Below the pieces are notes generated by a model, which had not been told where the DNA came from, made no database searches, and saw nothing but the letters and a program-made list of their open reading frames with translations. Positions 35,004-44,503 of a stretch of DNA of 64,000 bases are shown piece after piece (the stretch's first letter is position 1; each line of letters opens with the position of its first letter). The translations under genes were made by a program, and so were the position numbers. The DNA is taken from contig BJHM01000015.1 of NCBI GenBank assembly GCA_014192625.1, forward strand, positions 26,270 to 90,269, in the 5' to 3' direction. This stretch comes from Planctomycetota bacterium. GTDB lineage: Bacteria > Planctomycetota > UBA1135 > UBA2386.

Positions 35004-37099
35004 CGCGGGAACGCCTCCGGCAGTCCACCATCAACCGGCAACACCGCACCAGTGGTTGGCACCTTGCCGCTGGCGAAGAACACCACCGCTTCGCCGACAT
35101 GCCGTGGCAGCACCGCAGTCTTTAGCAGCGAACGCTGCCGATAGAACTCGCGCAATCCAGCCGCATCGAGGTTGCGTGCGCGCATGCGATCGGGTCCGAC
35201 CTGTTGCCAGAGCTGACTCGGCACATCGTCGTCACCAAACACCGCATCGGCGTTGACCATGTTGACCGTGACACCCAGGTCCGCCAACTCGAGCGCGGCA
35301 ATGCGGCCTAGTTGCAACACGGCCGCCTTGCTGGCCGAGTACGCGCCAAAACCATAGCCCGGTGCGAATGAGTTTTTGCTCGCCTGCACCACGACACTGC
35401 CGCCACTCCGCTGCAAAGCAAACATCCTTGCCGCCGCCTGCAAGACCAACATCGTGCCGGTTGCATTGACCTCGAACACTTGCTGGAAATGCTTTCTATC
35501 CATGTCCATTAGCTTGCTGACGTGCGCGATGCCGGCATTGGGCACGACGCAGTCGATGCCACCAAAGGCAGACACACACTGTGAAAACGCGCTGGCCACC
35601 TGATCGGAATCCGTGAGGTCCGCAGTGACCGCGAGGATCTGGTTGCGATACGCAGCAAACCGCTGCGCCACTTTGCCAAGCCGCTCGCCGTCGATGTCGA
35701 CGAGGCAAACGCACGCACCGTGCTGCAGCAGCGCCTCGGTGATGCCCACGCCGATCGCACCAGCCGCGCCAGTAACCAACGCAACCTGGCCGGCGAGTTG
35801 CAGCGGGCGCTGCTTGCCGAGTTTGTTGAGTTCGAGCGGCCAATACTCCATCTCTGCGAGGTCGGTATCAGGCAGCGCCTCGTAGCACCCGAGCGCCTGC
35901 GCCTGCGCCTTCACGCGCAACGTGTGCTCGGCGATGTCGGCTGCGATTTGCGCCGCCTTGCGCGTCGGCCCAAACGCGACCAGTCCGCAGCCTTCGATCA
36001 CGAAGACAACCGGCATCGGCCGCAACATCGGACCAGCCCCGCGTGGCGCGGCATTGACAAAGTATTGTTTGTAGTCGGCAACATAGCTGGCGATGGCGCG
36101 TCGGCTCGCATCGGGATCCACGGCTTCGTCACGCGACAAGAACAGGTAGCGCCCCTTCGTGCGGATCACATGGTCGGGCGTGATCGGATTTTTGGCGCAC
36201 AACAAGCGCGCATCGAGATGCGAAGCAAACGCGGCCACTTCATCCGTGCTGCGCGATTCTGCGAGCATCCTAAGCCACGTCATGCCCCATGGTTCTTGGC
36301 CCTGCATCGCCACTGCACCGCGCAACACCGGCAGCGTCTTGGCAAGCAGTGCCAGCCGATCCAAAGGTGCGAGCGTCGCCTTTGTGGCCTGCAACATTGC
36401 TGGCCGCAGCGCCCCACGCGCAGCAAGGAAACGCTCGGCGTCAGACACCAGTGCGAGCATCCGCTCGTAGCTCTCCTTGGCCGTGTCGCCAAAGGTCAGG
36501 ATGCCGTGCTTTAGCAGAACGATGCCGCGGCAATCTGGCTGCTGCAAAAACGCTTTTGCGACGGCCTTTGCCAGCGGGAACCCGGGCATGCACCACGGCA
36601 GCACCGGCACATCGGCGCCGAGTGCCTCGCGTACTAGTTGCGCGCCGTCCGACTGATTGGTGAGCGCGAGCAGCACGTCGGCATGCGTGTGGTCGACGAA
36701 TCGGTGCGGCAAGAACGCGTGCAGCAACGTCTCCACGGACGGCATCGGCGCATCCGGATCGAGCAACGCCAAACGCACCGACGCGACCATGTGCTGATCA
36801 GACAACTGCGGCAGCTCCTGCAGTTCGCGCAGCGCTGCGAGCCGCACCGCGGGCAAGCCATCTGGCTCCAAAAGGGCGAGGTCACTGCCGCTGCCCTTCA
36901 CGCAGAGCACTTCAACCGTACGCCCCAAGAGATCGCGCGTCGTTGTCTTTACAGAAGTGTTGCCGCCGCCGTGCAGCACGAGTGCCGGTTCGGCACCGAT
37001 CAGGCGTGAGGTGTAAACGCGCAATGCGACATCGTCGCCATGTGCCGCATAGCGTTCGCGGTAGTTCTGCGCCTCGTGCTCGTCATAGCGACTCTGCAT
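35000..37099 (-). CDS. Bifunctional class II aldolase / short-chain dehydrogenase, RhaD-like
   Basis: 699 residues in two domains. The first 430 residues are a class II aldolase/adducin domain with the zinc ligands in HTHAD and a further histidine in LLKHGIL. The last 260 are a short-chain dehydrogenase: TGAAGAIG, PNAG, and the catalytic serine and tyrosine in VQASKNS and YSASK. This fusion and length match the rhamnulose-1-phosphate aldolase/lactaldehyde dehydrogenase-type enzymes known from rhizobia and Bacillus YuxG. It heads an overlapping operon with an ABC-2 exporter, not a rhamnose operon, so the substrate may differ. Confidence 0.88.
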   Translation of the reverse strand: MQSRYDEHEAQNYRERYAAHGDDVALRVYTSRLIGAEPALVLHGGGNTSVKTTTRDLLGRTVEVLCVKGSGSDLALLEPDGLPAVRLAALRELQELPQLSDQHMVASVRLALLDPDAPMPSVETLLHAFLPHRFVDHTHADVLLALTNQSDGAQLVREALGADVPVLPWCMPGFPLAKAVAKAFLQQPDCRGIVLLKHGILTFGDTAKESYERMLALVSDAERFLAARGALRPAMLQATKATLAPLDRLALLAKTLPVLRGAVAMQGQEPWGMTWLRMLAESRSTDEVAAFASHLDARLLCAKNPITPDHVIRTKGRYLFLSRDEAVDPDASRRAIASYVADYKQYFVNAAPRGAGPMLRPMPVVFVIEGCGLVAFGPTRKAAQIAADIAEHTLRVKAQAQALGCYEALPDTDLAEMEYWPLELNKLGKQRPLQLAGQVALVTGAAGAIGVGITEALLQHGACVCLVDIDGERLGKVAQRFAAYRNQILAVTADLTDSDQVASAFSQCVSAFGGIDCVVPNAGIAHVSKLMDMDRKHFQQVFEVNATGTMLVLQAAARMFALQRSGGSVVVQASKNSFAPGYGFGAYSASKAAVLQLGRIAALELADLGVTVNMVNADAVFGDDDVPSQLWQQVGPDRMRARNLDAAGLREFYRQRSLLKTAVLPRHVGEAVVFFASGKVPTTGAVLPVDGGLPEAFPR

Positions 37100-37157
37100 G
37101 CCCCGGATGGTGCAACATGCGGGCTAAGTGATCCACAAGCTGCTGCGCGATCCGTGC

Positions 37158-38132
37158 TCAACGCCGCAATGGACGATGCGCGCGCAGCCATTTGAGCAGC
37201 ATATTGAAGTCGTCCGGCAGCGGCGCCGCAAACTCCAGCGGTGCCTTGGTCACCGGATGCAACACCGACAGCCGCAGCGCGTGCAGGCAATGGCGATCCG
37301 GGGCTGGCGCTTCAAGCGGCAAGTCTTCGTGTTGCACCTTGCGCGACTTGTAGACCTTGTCGGCGACCAGCGAGTGACCAACCGACATCATGTGCACGCG
37401 GATCTGATGCGTGCGGCCCGAACGCGGCTTGCAGGTGAAGTAGGTAAAGCCACGGAAGCGCTCCAACACTTCAAAATACGTTGACGCTTCACGACCACCC
37501 TCGGTAACGACAGTCATGCGGTCTGGATGCCGTGGGTCGGTAGCGATCTGCCGTTCGACCCAGTCCGACTGAAAGCGGCTCTCGCCGTAAGTGATCGCGC
37601 GATATTCCTTCTGCGTCAGCCGTTCGCGAAACTGATCTTGCAGGCCATGAAACGCAGCCTCGGTGCGCGCAAGGACCATCACTCCGGAGGTCTCGCGGTC
37701 AAGCCGATGCACGATGCCGGGCCGATCAACGCCGGCCACTGTTGGCAGCGGGCCAAACTGCGCCACCGCACAACTCGCCACCGTGTGCCCACGAAACTTC
37801 TTGTTCTCTGGCGGGTGACTCGCAAGCCCCGCAGGCTTGTCAATCGCAACAATCCACTCGTCCGCATACAACACGCGGAGCAATGGTGGTGTCGTGGCAT
37901 CACTCCCAAACGGGTCGTCCGGCAAAGCCGTGGGCGCGGTAAAATCCACCGTTAGCCCCGCCAACAAAAACGCCCCCGGCTTGGCCCGCTGTCCCTCAAT
38001 AGAAACTCGACCCTGCGCAATCAGTTCCTTGGCGCGGACCCGGGTCCCAACCTCTGGTTGCTTGGCCAAAAACACGTCAAGGCGCATACCTGCCTCCAGG
38101 GCGGTAATCGGTCGTGAAATCAATTGCTCCAT
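37158..38132 (-). CDS. RluA-family ribosomal pseudouridine synthase, RluD-like
   Basis: 324 residues. An N-terminal S4 RNA-binding domain (MRLDVFLAKQPEVGTRVRAK) is followed by the catalytic domain with the aspartate in HRLDRETSGVMV and the conserved SGRTHQIRVHM. Enzymes of this family modify 23S rRNA, RluD at positions 1911/1915/1917. The start is ATG 38132. It is divergent from the HD-GYP regulator gene. Confidence 0.92.
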   Translation of the reverse strand: MEQLISRPITALEAGMRLDVFLAKQPEVGTRVRAKELIAQGRVSIEGQRAKPGAFLLAGLTVDFTAPTALPDDPFGSDATTPPLLRVLYADEWIVAIDKPAGLASHPPENKKFRGHTVASCAVAQFGPLPTVAGVDRPGIVHRLDRETSGVMVLARTEAAFHGLQDQFRERLTQKEYRAITYGESRFQSDWVERQIATDPRHPDRMTVVTEGGREASTYFEVLERFRGFTYFTCKPRSGRTHQIRVHMMSVGHSLVADKVYKSRKVQHEDLPLEAPAPDRHCLHALRLSVLHPVTKAPLEFAAPLPDDFNMLLKWLRAHRPLRR

Positions 38133-38311
38133 GGCGCAGCAAAACAGTGTGCAGACATTTCAAGGCATTGCCAACAACTGAAGCAAGATCCTGCAATTGC
38201 TTAGGATCGGGCTTCACTACTTGTGGAAAACTCTAGAAAAGTGCTGGCTAGACGGTGGGGCGCAGCGCCATTCTGGTGGACCGTCTGGAACCCTCAACCA
38301 AGCCACCGGCC

Positions 38312-39439
38312 ATGCGTCTGCCTGACTCGCCGCTAAAGTTCCGCTCCAGCGAACTGGATCCCATCGCCCATGCGGGCCGGCTCCGGCAGCGGCACCTTCT
38401 GAGCAGCGCGACGGAAGGCCTTTCGCCGACGCCCATGCCGCTGCCGAACGGCCACTGCGTCCTACTGCTCGACGATGAGGTCGAGGTGCTGGAAATGCTG
38501 CGGGATATCCTGCTGCAGGCGGGCTACCAGGTGCTGGCAACTACAAAGCTCGCGACCGCCCTGGATATTCTGCAGAAGCATCGCCTGCACTTGATCGTCT
38601 CCGACCTCTACCTCGGCCACGAAGATCTCGGCTACCAGATCGCCGATGCGGCACAACTAGCGCGGCCGCGCGTGCCGGTGCTGTTGCTAACTGGCAAGCC
38701 CTCCTTCGACAGCGCGGCCGAGGCGATGAAGAGCCGCGTTGCCGAGATCGCCAAAAAGCCGATCGATCCGATCACCCTGCTAAATTGCTGCCGCCGGACG
38801 ATTGCTGAGAGCCAACTCAGTCAGCGCAATGCCGACCTTGAAGCACAAAACCTTGTGCTGGCTGGCGTGTTGCCGCGCGCCATCGAGGCCAAAGATCCGA
38901 CCACCAGTGGCCACGCCGAGCGCGTGGTGCACTACGCAGACTCGCTCGCAAAGCGCTGCGGGGTGAGCGAGGACGAGCGCGCCTCCTTGCGGATGGCGGC
39001 GCTGCTGCACGATGTCGGCAAGATCGGCATCCCGGACGCGATCCTCACGAAGCCCGGTCCGCTGACCGCGGACGAGCGCGAGGTCATCAACCGCCATCCC
39101 AAAATGGGCTACGACATCCTGGCCTCGCTCGGCGAAAACCACGTCGTGCGGACTTGGGTCTACCAACACCACGAGCGGTGGGACGGCAAGGGCTACCCCG
39201 AAGGCCTTTTTGGCGATGCTGTATTATTGCCGGGACGGATTCTGATCCTCGCCGAGGTCTACGACGCGCTAGCAGAAACTCGTTCCTATAAAGCGCCTTG
39301 GCCAGTGCCCAAGATCGTCAACCTGTTCCGCGATCAAGCGGGCCGCCAGTTTGATCCAGACCTTGCGCATCTGGTCGCCGATGGACTCGAACGCATGGGC
39401 AGCCGCTTTTTTTCCGCGCAGCCAGGCATGCTGTTCTGA
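38312..39439 (+). CDS. Response regulator with HD-GYP phosphodiesterase output
   Basis: About 375 residues. The receiver domain shows the acidic pair in LLLDDEVEV, phospho-acceptor in IVSDLYLG, threonine in LLLTGKP and lysine in AKKPID. A helical linker leads to an HD-GYP domain with HAERV, HDVGKIGIPD and HHERWDGKGYPEG. Such proteins hydrolyse cyclic di-GMP under phosphorylation control. In the last part AEVYDAL replaces the usual ADVYDAL. Several starts are possible (38255, 38312, 38435); none has a clear ribosome site. A hairpin follows the stop. Confidence 0.9.
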   Translation: MRLPDSPLKFRSSELDPIAHAGRLRQRHLLSSATEGLSPTPMPLPNGHCVLLLDDEVEVLEMLRDILLQAGYQVLATTKLATALDILQKHRLHLIVSDLYLGHEDLGYQIADAAQLARPRVPVLLLTGKPSFDSAAEAMKSRVAEIAKKPIDPITLLNCCRRTIAESQLSQRNADLEAQNLVLAGVLPRAIEAKDPTTSGHAERVVHYADSLAKRCGVSEDERASLRMAALLHDVGKIGIPDAILTKPGPLTADEREVINRHPKMGYDILASLGENHVVRTWVYQHHERWDGKGYPEGLFGDAVLLPGRILILAEVYDALAETRSYKAPWPVPKIVNLFRDQAGRQFDPDLAHLVADGLERMGSRFFSAQPGMLF

Positions 39440-39459
39440 GTCAGACCTGAGGTCCGACT
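39439..39459 (+). terminator. Hairpin directly after the HD-GYP stop codon
   Basis: AGTCAGACC/GGTCCGACT, nine pairs with one mismatch and a three-base loop. There is no T-run, so termination is uncertain. Confidence 0.35.
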
Positions 39460-39866
39460 GCGTGCATGGGATCGAATGCGAGGTGGATTGAGGAGCTTTG
39501 CACAATGTGGAGAGGCATTGAAGTTGAAGTTCACGCTATTCGTGATGACGGGGAGACATACTACTGGGCTGCCGCGCCACAAAGCTTGCTGGGCGACAGT
39601 GCTTGCTGCAGGCATTTTCCCACTGTGCCGGCCGCGATGACCGGCCGCTTTGCCGCACCGCGATACTGGCCCATTCCGGCTTGCCATCCCGTGCTGCCAT
39701 TCTGCTGAGACGTATCGCTCTAACCTGGCACGGGCTCGCTTCGCGGGGGAAAAAAGTATGGCGCAACAATCTCGCGCCACTGGACCTAGAGAACGGTAGG
39801 CTTACGCCACCCAATGGACGGGTTTGCCCCCTACCCGACCTGCCTTCAAGAAACCAACCCTCGCTG
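39460..39866. other. Gene-free interval before the SUMF1-like gene
   Basis: The reading frame of the next gene is open through this region, but the sequence lacks a signal peptide or family character, so I treat it as non-coding. No repeat or hairpin stands out. Confidence 0.45.
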
Positions 39867-41870
39867 ATGCTGACCCGAACCCTTCCCGCTGGCGTTTCGG
39901 CGCTGTTTTTTTTTGCCCTTGCCACAATCGCTGATTGCCGCGCCCAAGGCGGTGAGATCCCTGCACCCCAGCAAGGTTCAACACAGGTAGGCCTGCCGAC
40001 CTTTCTGCTACCAGTGCCGGGTGGCACCACCACCACGGGCGTGACCTTCGACCAGCTCATGCTGGCGATTCAGGAAACGCTTAGCCCAGGCAAGCCCGAA
40101 CGCGCACTCGCGGCACCGGACAAGATCGTGCGCGCCCTGAAATACACCGCGTCCGAACTCGGCCAGAGCAAGGAGCAGGTCGAAACCTTCCTACTCGGCA
40201 AATGGCCGGTGAAAAACAGCGAGTTCGAGATCTACGTCAAGACCTTGCGCGAGCAAGGAATCAAAGTGCACGCGCCATTCCACTGGTGGCAGCGGGGGAT
40301 GAAAGCGGACTACGAGAAGCACCTCGAGGACATCAACAAAGAGTTCAAGGCCGACGGCAAGCTTGGCCCAAAGCTCTACTGGGAACGGCATGGTGATGAT
40401 CTGCCTTACGCGGTCACCGACGAACAAGGCAAGTCCATCGCCGAACTGCCAGTGACGTTTGTCAGCTACCGCGATGCGATCCAGTTCGCCGGTTGGGTTG
40501 GCATGCGCCTGCCGACCGAGGCCGAGCGCACGCGCGCGGCACGCGGCGATGGCAACCAAATATGGCTGTGGGGCAGCAACAAAGCTGTCGGCGACAACTT
40601 CACCGACAAGTCCCTGACTTTGCTGCAGCTCGCCAACATGCGCGAACGCGAGGTCAAACCAACCGGCACCGTAAAGTCCACCGTAGGCCCGTTCGGTCAC
40701 GTCGATCTGACCGGCCAAGTCTGGGAGTTCGTTGCATCACCCAAAATGACCTTCGGCCCGATCAATGGCATCGCCAAGTTTGATGCCGAGTGGAAGGCCC
40801 TGATGAAGGACAAGATCGGCTCGCAGGTGAAGGAAAAGCCGGGCCAGAAGGACAACGTCGCAGTGATCAAAGGCGGCAGCGCATTTTCTGCCAACGACCC
40901 CATTCAGCTGCACATCGACGCGCGCGACAAGCTCGATCCGACCGATGCGCTCGACGTCGTCGGCCTGCGCCTCGCGAAGAGCCTGAAGCCGGGCTACGAC
41001 CTCTTGGTGAGCTGGGTCAGCGCTGGCTACGACCAGACCATGTTCGGTGCCGATCAAGCCATCGACTATAAAAATCAAGTTGGCGTCGAACGCTACGTGC
41101 TGGCCGAGAACGGTTTCCCCAAGGAATACCACGCATTCTCATTTGCGCCGGTCTCTTGGCTAACCAGCGACAAGAACCCGTCGCTGCAGAAAATCGAAGA
41201 AAAGACCCAGCAGTCGCCGATTGCCATCGGCACCATCGCCACTACCGAAAAGATGCTGGTGCCCGCGCTCCCGGCGAACCAGCTCTACACCCTTGGCTAT
41301 CGCAAGGAAGGCTTCACGAAGGAACTTTCGGAAGCGATCAAGGCCGGCATCAAAGAACTCCAGACCGCCGAAAAGAAGAAAGAGCACGGCGAGAAAGACG
41401 AAGGCGCTGGGGACAACAAGAGCAAGGGACCAGACTGGCGGTCGATGATCGCCAAATACGGCCTAAACGAGAAGGACTTGGCAGCCGGCGCGCCCGCCTT
41501 TGTCCGCGTCAATGGCTACGAGATCCCGACCGACAAGGCGGCATTCATCTTCCAGGACAACGCCGGCAAGATCATTGCCCACCTGCAGACCAGCAGCAGC
41601 CTGAACTCCAGCTCGATTGTGGCGAATGACCTTTTGTTTGACAGCGCGAAGACCAAGGAAGGTGCGAAGGCCCACGTCGAACTGCGTGGCTGCGTGCCAT
41701 TGCAGGCTGGCCAGAAGAAGGGCGTGTCGTTCAAACTTGAGTTCACCATCGATTGCAGCCCAAACTCACCAGAAGTGCCGTGGCGCCTGCCTCAAGCTGC
41801 GAACGCAGCTGCGTCGAATACTGAAGTCGGCACCAACAACAGTGTGAATAAGGATGACAAAGGTAACTAA
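39867..41870 (+). CDS. Secreted SUMF1-like (formylglycine-generating enzyme fold) protein, probably non-catalytic
   Basis: About 667 residues from ATG 39867, which starts a signal peptide (LPAGVSALFFFALATIADCRA). The middle region has the formylglycine-enzyme fold signature: NSEFEIYVK, LPVTFVSYRDAIQFAGWVG, RLPTEAERTRAARG, FGHVDLTGQVWEFV and VGLRLAK. The pair of cysteines used for catalysis in true formylglycine-generating enzymes is absent from that region, so a binding role is more likely. The C-terminal 250 residues are lysine-rich (EKKKEHGEKDEG) and end in a beta-type domain. An RmlC-like gene overlaps the end. Confidence 0.75.
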   Translation: MLTRTLPAGVSALFFFALATIADCRAQGGEIPAPQQGSTQVGLPTFLLPVPGGTTTTGVTFDQLMLAIQETLSPGKPERALAAPDKIVRALKYTASELGQSKEQVETFLLGKWPVKNSEFEIYVKTLREQGIKVHAPFHWWQRGMKADYEKHLEDINKEFKADGKLGPKLYWERHGDDLPYAVTDEQGKSIAELPVTFVSYRDAIQFAGWVGMRLPTEAERTRAARGDGNQIWLWGSNKAVGDNFTDKSLTLLQLANMREREVKPTGTVKSTVGPFGHVDLTGQVWEFVASPKMTFGPINGIAKFDAEWKALMKDKIGSQVKEKPGQKDNVAVIKGGSAFSANDPIQLHIDARDKLDPTDALDVVGLRLAKSLKPGYDLLVSWVSAGYDQTMFGADQAIDYKNQVGVERYVLAENGFPKEYHAFSFAPVSWLTSDKNPSLQKIEEKTQQSPIAIGTIATTEKMLVPALPANQLYTLGYRKEGFTKELSEAIKAGIKELQTAEKKKEHGEKDEGAGDNKSKGPDWRSMIAKYGLNEKDLAAGAPAFVRVNGYEIPTDKAAFIFQDNAGKIIAHLQTSSSLNSSSIVANDLLFDSAKTKEGAKAHVELRGCVPLQAGQKKGVSFKLEFTIDCSPNSPEVPWRLPQAANAAASNTEVGTNNSVNKDDKGN

Positions 41871-42432
41871 CCCATCGGCGCATCCTGAAGCGATTGCCAC
41901 CATCAACGCGACTGCGAAATCCGCCTTCTTCTTTCAGGACTATGCCGGCAGGCAGCGGATCACCGGTGTCGAGATCGTCGAGTTGAAGCGCTTCAACGAT
42001 GACGGCGGTGCCATCACGGAGCTTGGCCGGTTCGCCACCGGGATGCATTCGCAACTGCCTGGTTTTGAGTGCAAGCAGGTCAACTACTCCGAGATGGAGC
42101 CTAACGCGGTGAAGGCATTTCATCTGCACCATCGGCAGACCGATGTGTGGTATGTGCCGCCGTGCGACAAGTTGCTGCTCGTCCTGCACGATTGCCGCCA
42201 TGGCTCGCCGAGCGAAGGCTCGACGATGCGTCTCGTGCTCGGTGATGGCAAGGATCGGTTGGTGCGCATTCCACCGGGCGTCGCGCACGGCGCTGGCAAT
42301 ATCGGCCAGAAAACCGGCCGCATCATCTACATGGTCGACGTGCAGTTCTCACCAAACCCAAACGAGTGCGACGAAGGCCGCCTGCCATGGGACTTCCTCG
42401 GTGCTGAGATCTGGGACGTAGCCAAGGGCTGA
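41854..42432 (+). CDS. dTDP-4-dehydrorhamnose 3,5-epimerase-like cupin (RmlC family)
   Basis: 192 residues of the RmlC fold. The active-site histidine region FHLHHRQTDVW, the aspartate-containing HDCRHGSPS, the IPPGVAHG loop and the C-terminal PWDFLGAEIWDV all fit the family. RmlC epimerises dTDP-4-keto-6-deoxyglucose in dTDP-rhamnose synthesis. The RmlD-like gene is convergent next to it, which strengthens the call. The start overlaps the preceding gene by 17 bases; AAGG touches the ATG, so a slightly later start cannot be excluded. Confidence 0.82.
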   Translation: MTKVTNPSAHPEAIATINATAKSAFFFQDYAGRQRITGVEIVELKRFNDDGGAITELGRFATGMHSQLPGFECKQVNYSEMEPNAVKAFHLHHRQTDVWYVPPCDKLLLVLHDCRHGSPSEGSTMRLVLGDGKDRLVRIPPGVAHGAGNIGQKTGRIIYMVDVQFSPNPNECDEGRLPWDFLGAEIWDVAKG

Positions 42433-42439
42433 GCCAGTC

Positions 42440-42463
42440 GCGCGGCAGCAGTGTCGCGCTTTT
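42440..42463 (+). terminator. Rho-independent terminator after the RmlC-like gene
   Basis: Eight-pair stem GCGCGGCA/TGTCGCGC (42440-42447 with 42452-42459, one G-U pair), GCAG loop, then TTTT. It separates the convergent RmlC-like and RmlD-like genes. Confidence 0.85.
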
Positions 42464-42470
42464 ACGCCTG

Positions 42471-43280
42471 TCACGCGTCCGCCAACATCGCCGCAAGGTC
42501 GCGTTCGGGCCTGAACGTGCCAACGAGTGAAACGTCGCGGGGCCGATTGGATGCCTGACTCTCGACGGGCACCAAGAGAGCGCGCGGCAGGCCATGGCGC
42601 GCACACAGCAAGTTGCCGAGTTCCCAGCGCGACAGCCGTTCTGGCCCAGCTAGATGAACGATGCGCGGACCGCGCTCGGCGAACAGTTCTTGCCGCAATG
42701 CGGCGGCCGCATCGACAACGTGCAGTGGCGTTCGATACTCGTTGGTAAACAGCGTGACCGGCTGCCCCTGCTCGATTGCAGCGCGAATCATGCCTGTTGC
42801 ACCGCGCCCCTTTGCGTCGCGACCAAACAACAACGGCAGCCGTACTACGCGACCGCCAGCAGCGAGCACCTGACGCTCACCAGCAGCTTTGCTCATGCCA
42901 TATTCCGACAACGGCATGGGGAGATCGAGCGGCGCGTAGGGCGCACGACAACCGTCGAAGACGAGGTCCGTCGAAACCAATACGAAGCGGGGACCAAAGC
43001 CCACAGCGATCTCGCCCGGCGCATCGGCGTTGAGGCGCTGCGCCATCGCAGGGTCTCGTTCGCAATCGATCATGCGCGCCATCGCCGCAAGGTGCAGGAC
43101 ATAATCCGGCGCGGCTGCCGCGACCGCAGCGGCCGTAGCACCGGGGCTCGCCAGATCGGCGCACACATCCGCATGCTTGCGCGCCAGCGTGATCACTTTG
43201 GCAACATTCTGCAGCGCGGCAACCACGGATGGGCCCAGAAAACCCGTGGCACCAGAGACCAGAACCCGAGGCTTCGACAT
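42471..43280 (-). CDS. dTDP-4-dehydrorhamnose reductase-like (RmlD family)
   Basis: 269 residues of an extended short-chain dehydrogenase. Nucleotide-binding motif VSGATGFLGPS, the LHLAAMARMIDCERDP segment, the serine in LVSTDLVFDG and catalytic YGMSK are all in place. RmlD reduces the keto product of RmlC to dTDP-rhamnose; the adjacent RmlC-like gene supports this, though the two genes are convergent, not cotranscribed. ATG 43280 opens directly onto the Rossmann strand and its region overlaps the divergent lipid kinase promoter. Confidence 0.82.
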   Translation of the reverse strand: MSKPRVLVSGATGFLGPSVVAALQNVAKVITLARKHADVCADLASPGATAAAVAAAAPDYVLHLAAMARMIDCERDPAMAQRLNADAPGEIAVGFGPRFVLVSTDLVFDGCRAPYAPLDLPMPLSEYGMSKAAGERQVLAAGGRVVRLPLLFGRDAKGRGATGMIRAAIEQGQPVTLFTNEYRTPLHVVDAAAALRQELFAERGPRIVHLAGPERLSRWELGNLLCARHGLPRALLVPVESQASNRPRDVSLVGTFRPERDLAAMLADA

Positions 43281-43336
43281 TGAGACCGTATGGTTACGCG
43301 CACTGTGCCGCAAAGAAAGCAGAAGCTGAGGCAGTG

Positions 43337-44209
43337 GTGACGCGCCGATTGCTGGTCATCGCAAATCCCATCGCTGGCGGCGGACGCGCGCGGCATTTGG
43401 CACCAAAGTTGTGCAGCGCATTGCAAGCGAGCGGGTGCGTGGCCGAGTTGTATCTGACACAAGCGAGCGGCGATGCCGAAGTGCGCGCGCGGAGCGCTTG
43501 CAACGAAGCCTTCGATGCGATCATCGCCGTCGGCGGTGATGGCACCGTCAACGAAGTGCTCAACGGCATGCCCGATCCAAGCCAACCGCTCGGCGTGCTG
43601 CCGGTCGGCACCGCCAACGTGCTCGCACTCGAACTGCGTCTGCCCAAATCATTGGCCGCCGCCGCGCAGGTAATCGCCAAGGGCCGCACGCAGCGCCATG
43701 CAATCGGCATCGCCAACGGTCGGCGCTTCCTGTTGTTCTGCGGTGCGGGTGTCGATGGCGCCGTCGTGCAACGCATGCACGAACTGCACAGCCGCACGCT
43801 CGGCAAGCTAAAGTGGCTGTCGCCGATCCTGCACACCGTCCGCCATTGGCCGCGCTTCACGCTCCGCGCCACGCTCGCAGACGGCGAAGTACTCGACGGC
43901 CTCAGCTCGGTGCTGGTAACTCGCGTTCGCAACTACGGCGGCGTGGTGCAATTGCCGCGCGGCATTGACCCGCAGCAAGACACCCTGTTTGTGCTCGGCT
44001 TCCGCCAGCGCGGCAGACTTGCTTGGCTCACGCAAGGCAGCCTCGGCCTAATCCGCTGCATGCATCCGAGCCGGAACTTGCTGCTGCGCAAAACGCACGC
44101 CCTGCACATCGACAGCACTGCGCCATATCAGATCGACGGCGACTTTGGTGGCGTGGGCACACTGACCATTCAGCAGAACGCCATCGCGGCAAACTTGATC
44201 GTGCCGTGA
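43337..44209 (+). CDS. Diacylglycerol kinase family lipid kinase (YegS/DgkB-like)
   Basis: 290 residues. The catalytic N-terminal domain carries VIANPIAGGGRA, the nucleotide loop AVGGDGTVNEVLNG and LPVGTANVLA; the C-terminal beta domain ends with the usual PYQIDGDFGG. Members phosphorylate diacylglycerol, sphingosine or phosphatidylglycerol. GTG 43337 is chosen because GAGG lies seven bases upstream and the protein then begins right before the first strand. A 12-bp tandem repeat lies 54 bases after the stop. Confidence 0.88.
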   Translation: MTRRLLVIANPIAGGGRARHLAPKLCSALQASGCVAELYLTQASGDAEVRARSACNEAFDAIIAVGGDGTVNEVLNGMPDPSQPLGVLPVGTANVLALELRLPKSLAAAAQVIAKGRTQRHAIGIANGRRFLLFCGAGVDGAVVQRMHELHSRTLGKLKWLSPILHTVRHWPRFTLRATLADGEVLDGLSSVLVTRVRNYGGVVQLPRGIDPQQDTLFVLGFRQRGRLAWLTQGSLGLIRCMHPSRNLLLRKTHALHIDSTAPYQIDGDFGGVGTLTIQQNAIAANLIVP

Positions 44210-44263
44210 GCCCATCCACGCAGTCGGGCTGACAGCGAAAAGGCAGGCCGATTGCTTCCGCGC

Positions 44264-44310
44264 CAGCACTGTCGCCAGCACTGTCGCCCGCACTGTCGCC
44301 CGCACTCGCC
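44264..44310. repeat. Tandem repeat, 12 bp x ~3.8, between lipid kinase and kdsA
   Basis: Copies of CMGCACTGTCGC at 44264-44275, 44276-44287 and 44288-44299 plus a partial copy. The surrounding 44210-44503 interval has no other feature I can support; the kdsA promoter should lie in it. Confidence 0.85.
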
Positions 44311-44503
44311 GAGTGGCATTTGCTGCAAAGACTCCACAAGGATCTTGCGGCGGCACGCACGCGGTGGCGGCAAGTATTTTCCATGGCGACGCTGCCCGCG
44401 ACGCACGCGGCGGCAGGATTCTGGCCAGCCGCGATGCGACAAGAATGCTGCTTTGCCGTGCAACGCCTGCGGACTTCAGGGGCGGGGCCGTAGCATCCCT
44501 GCC

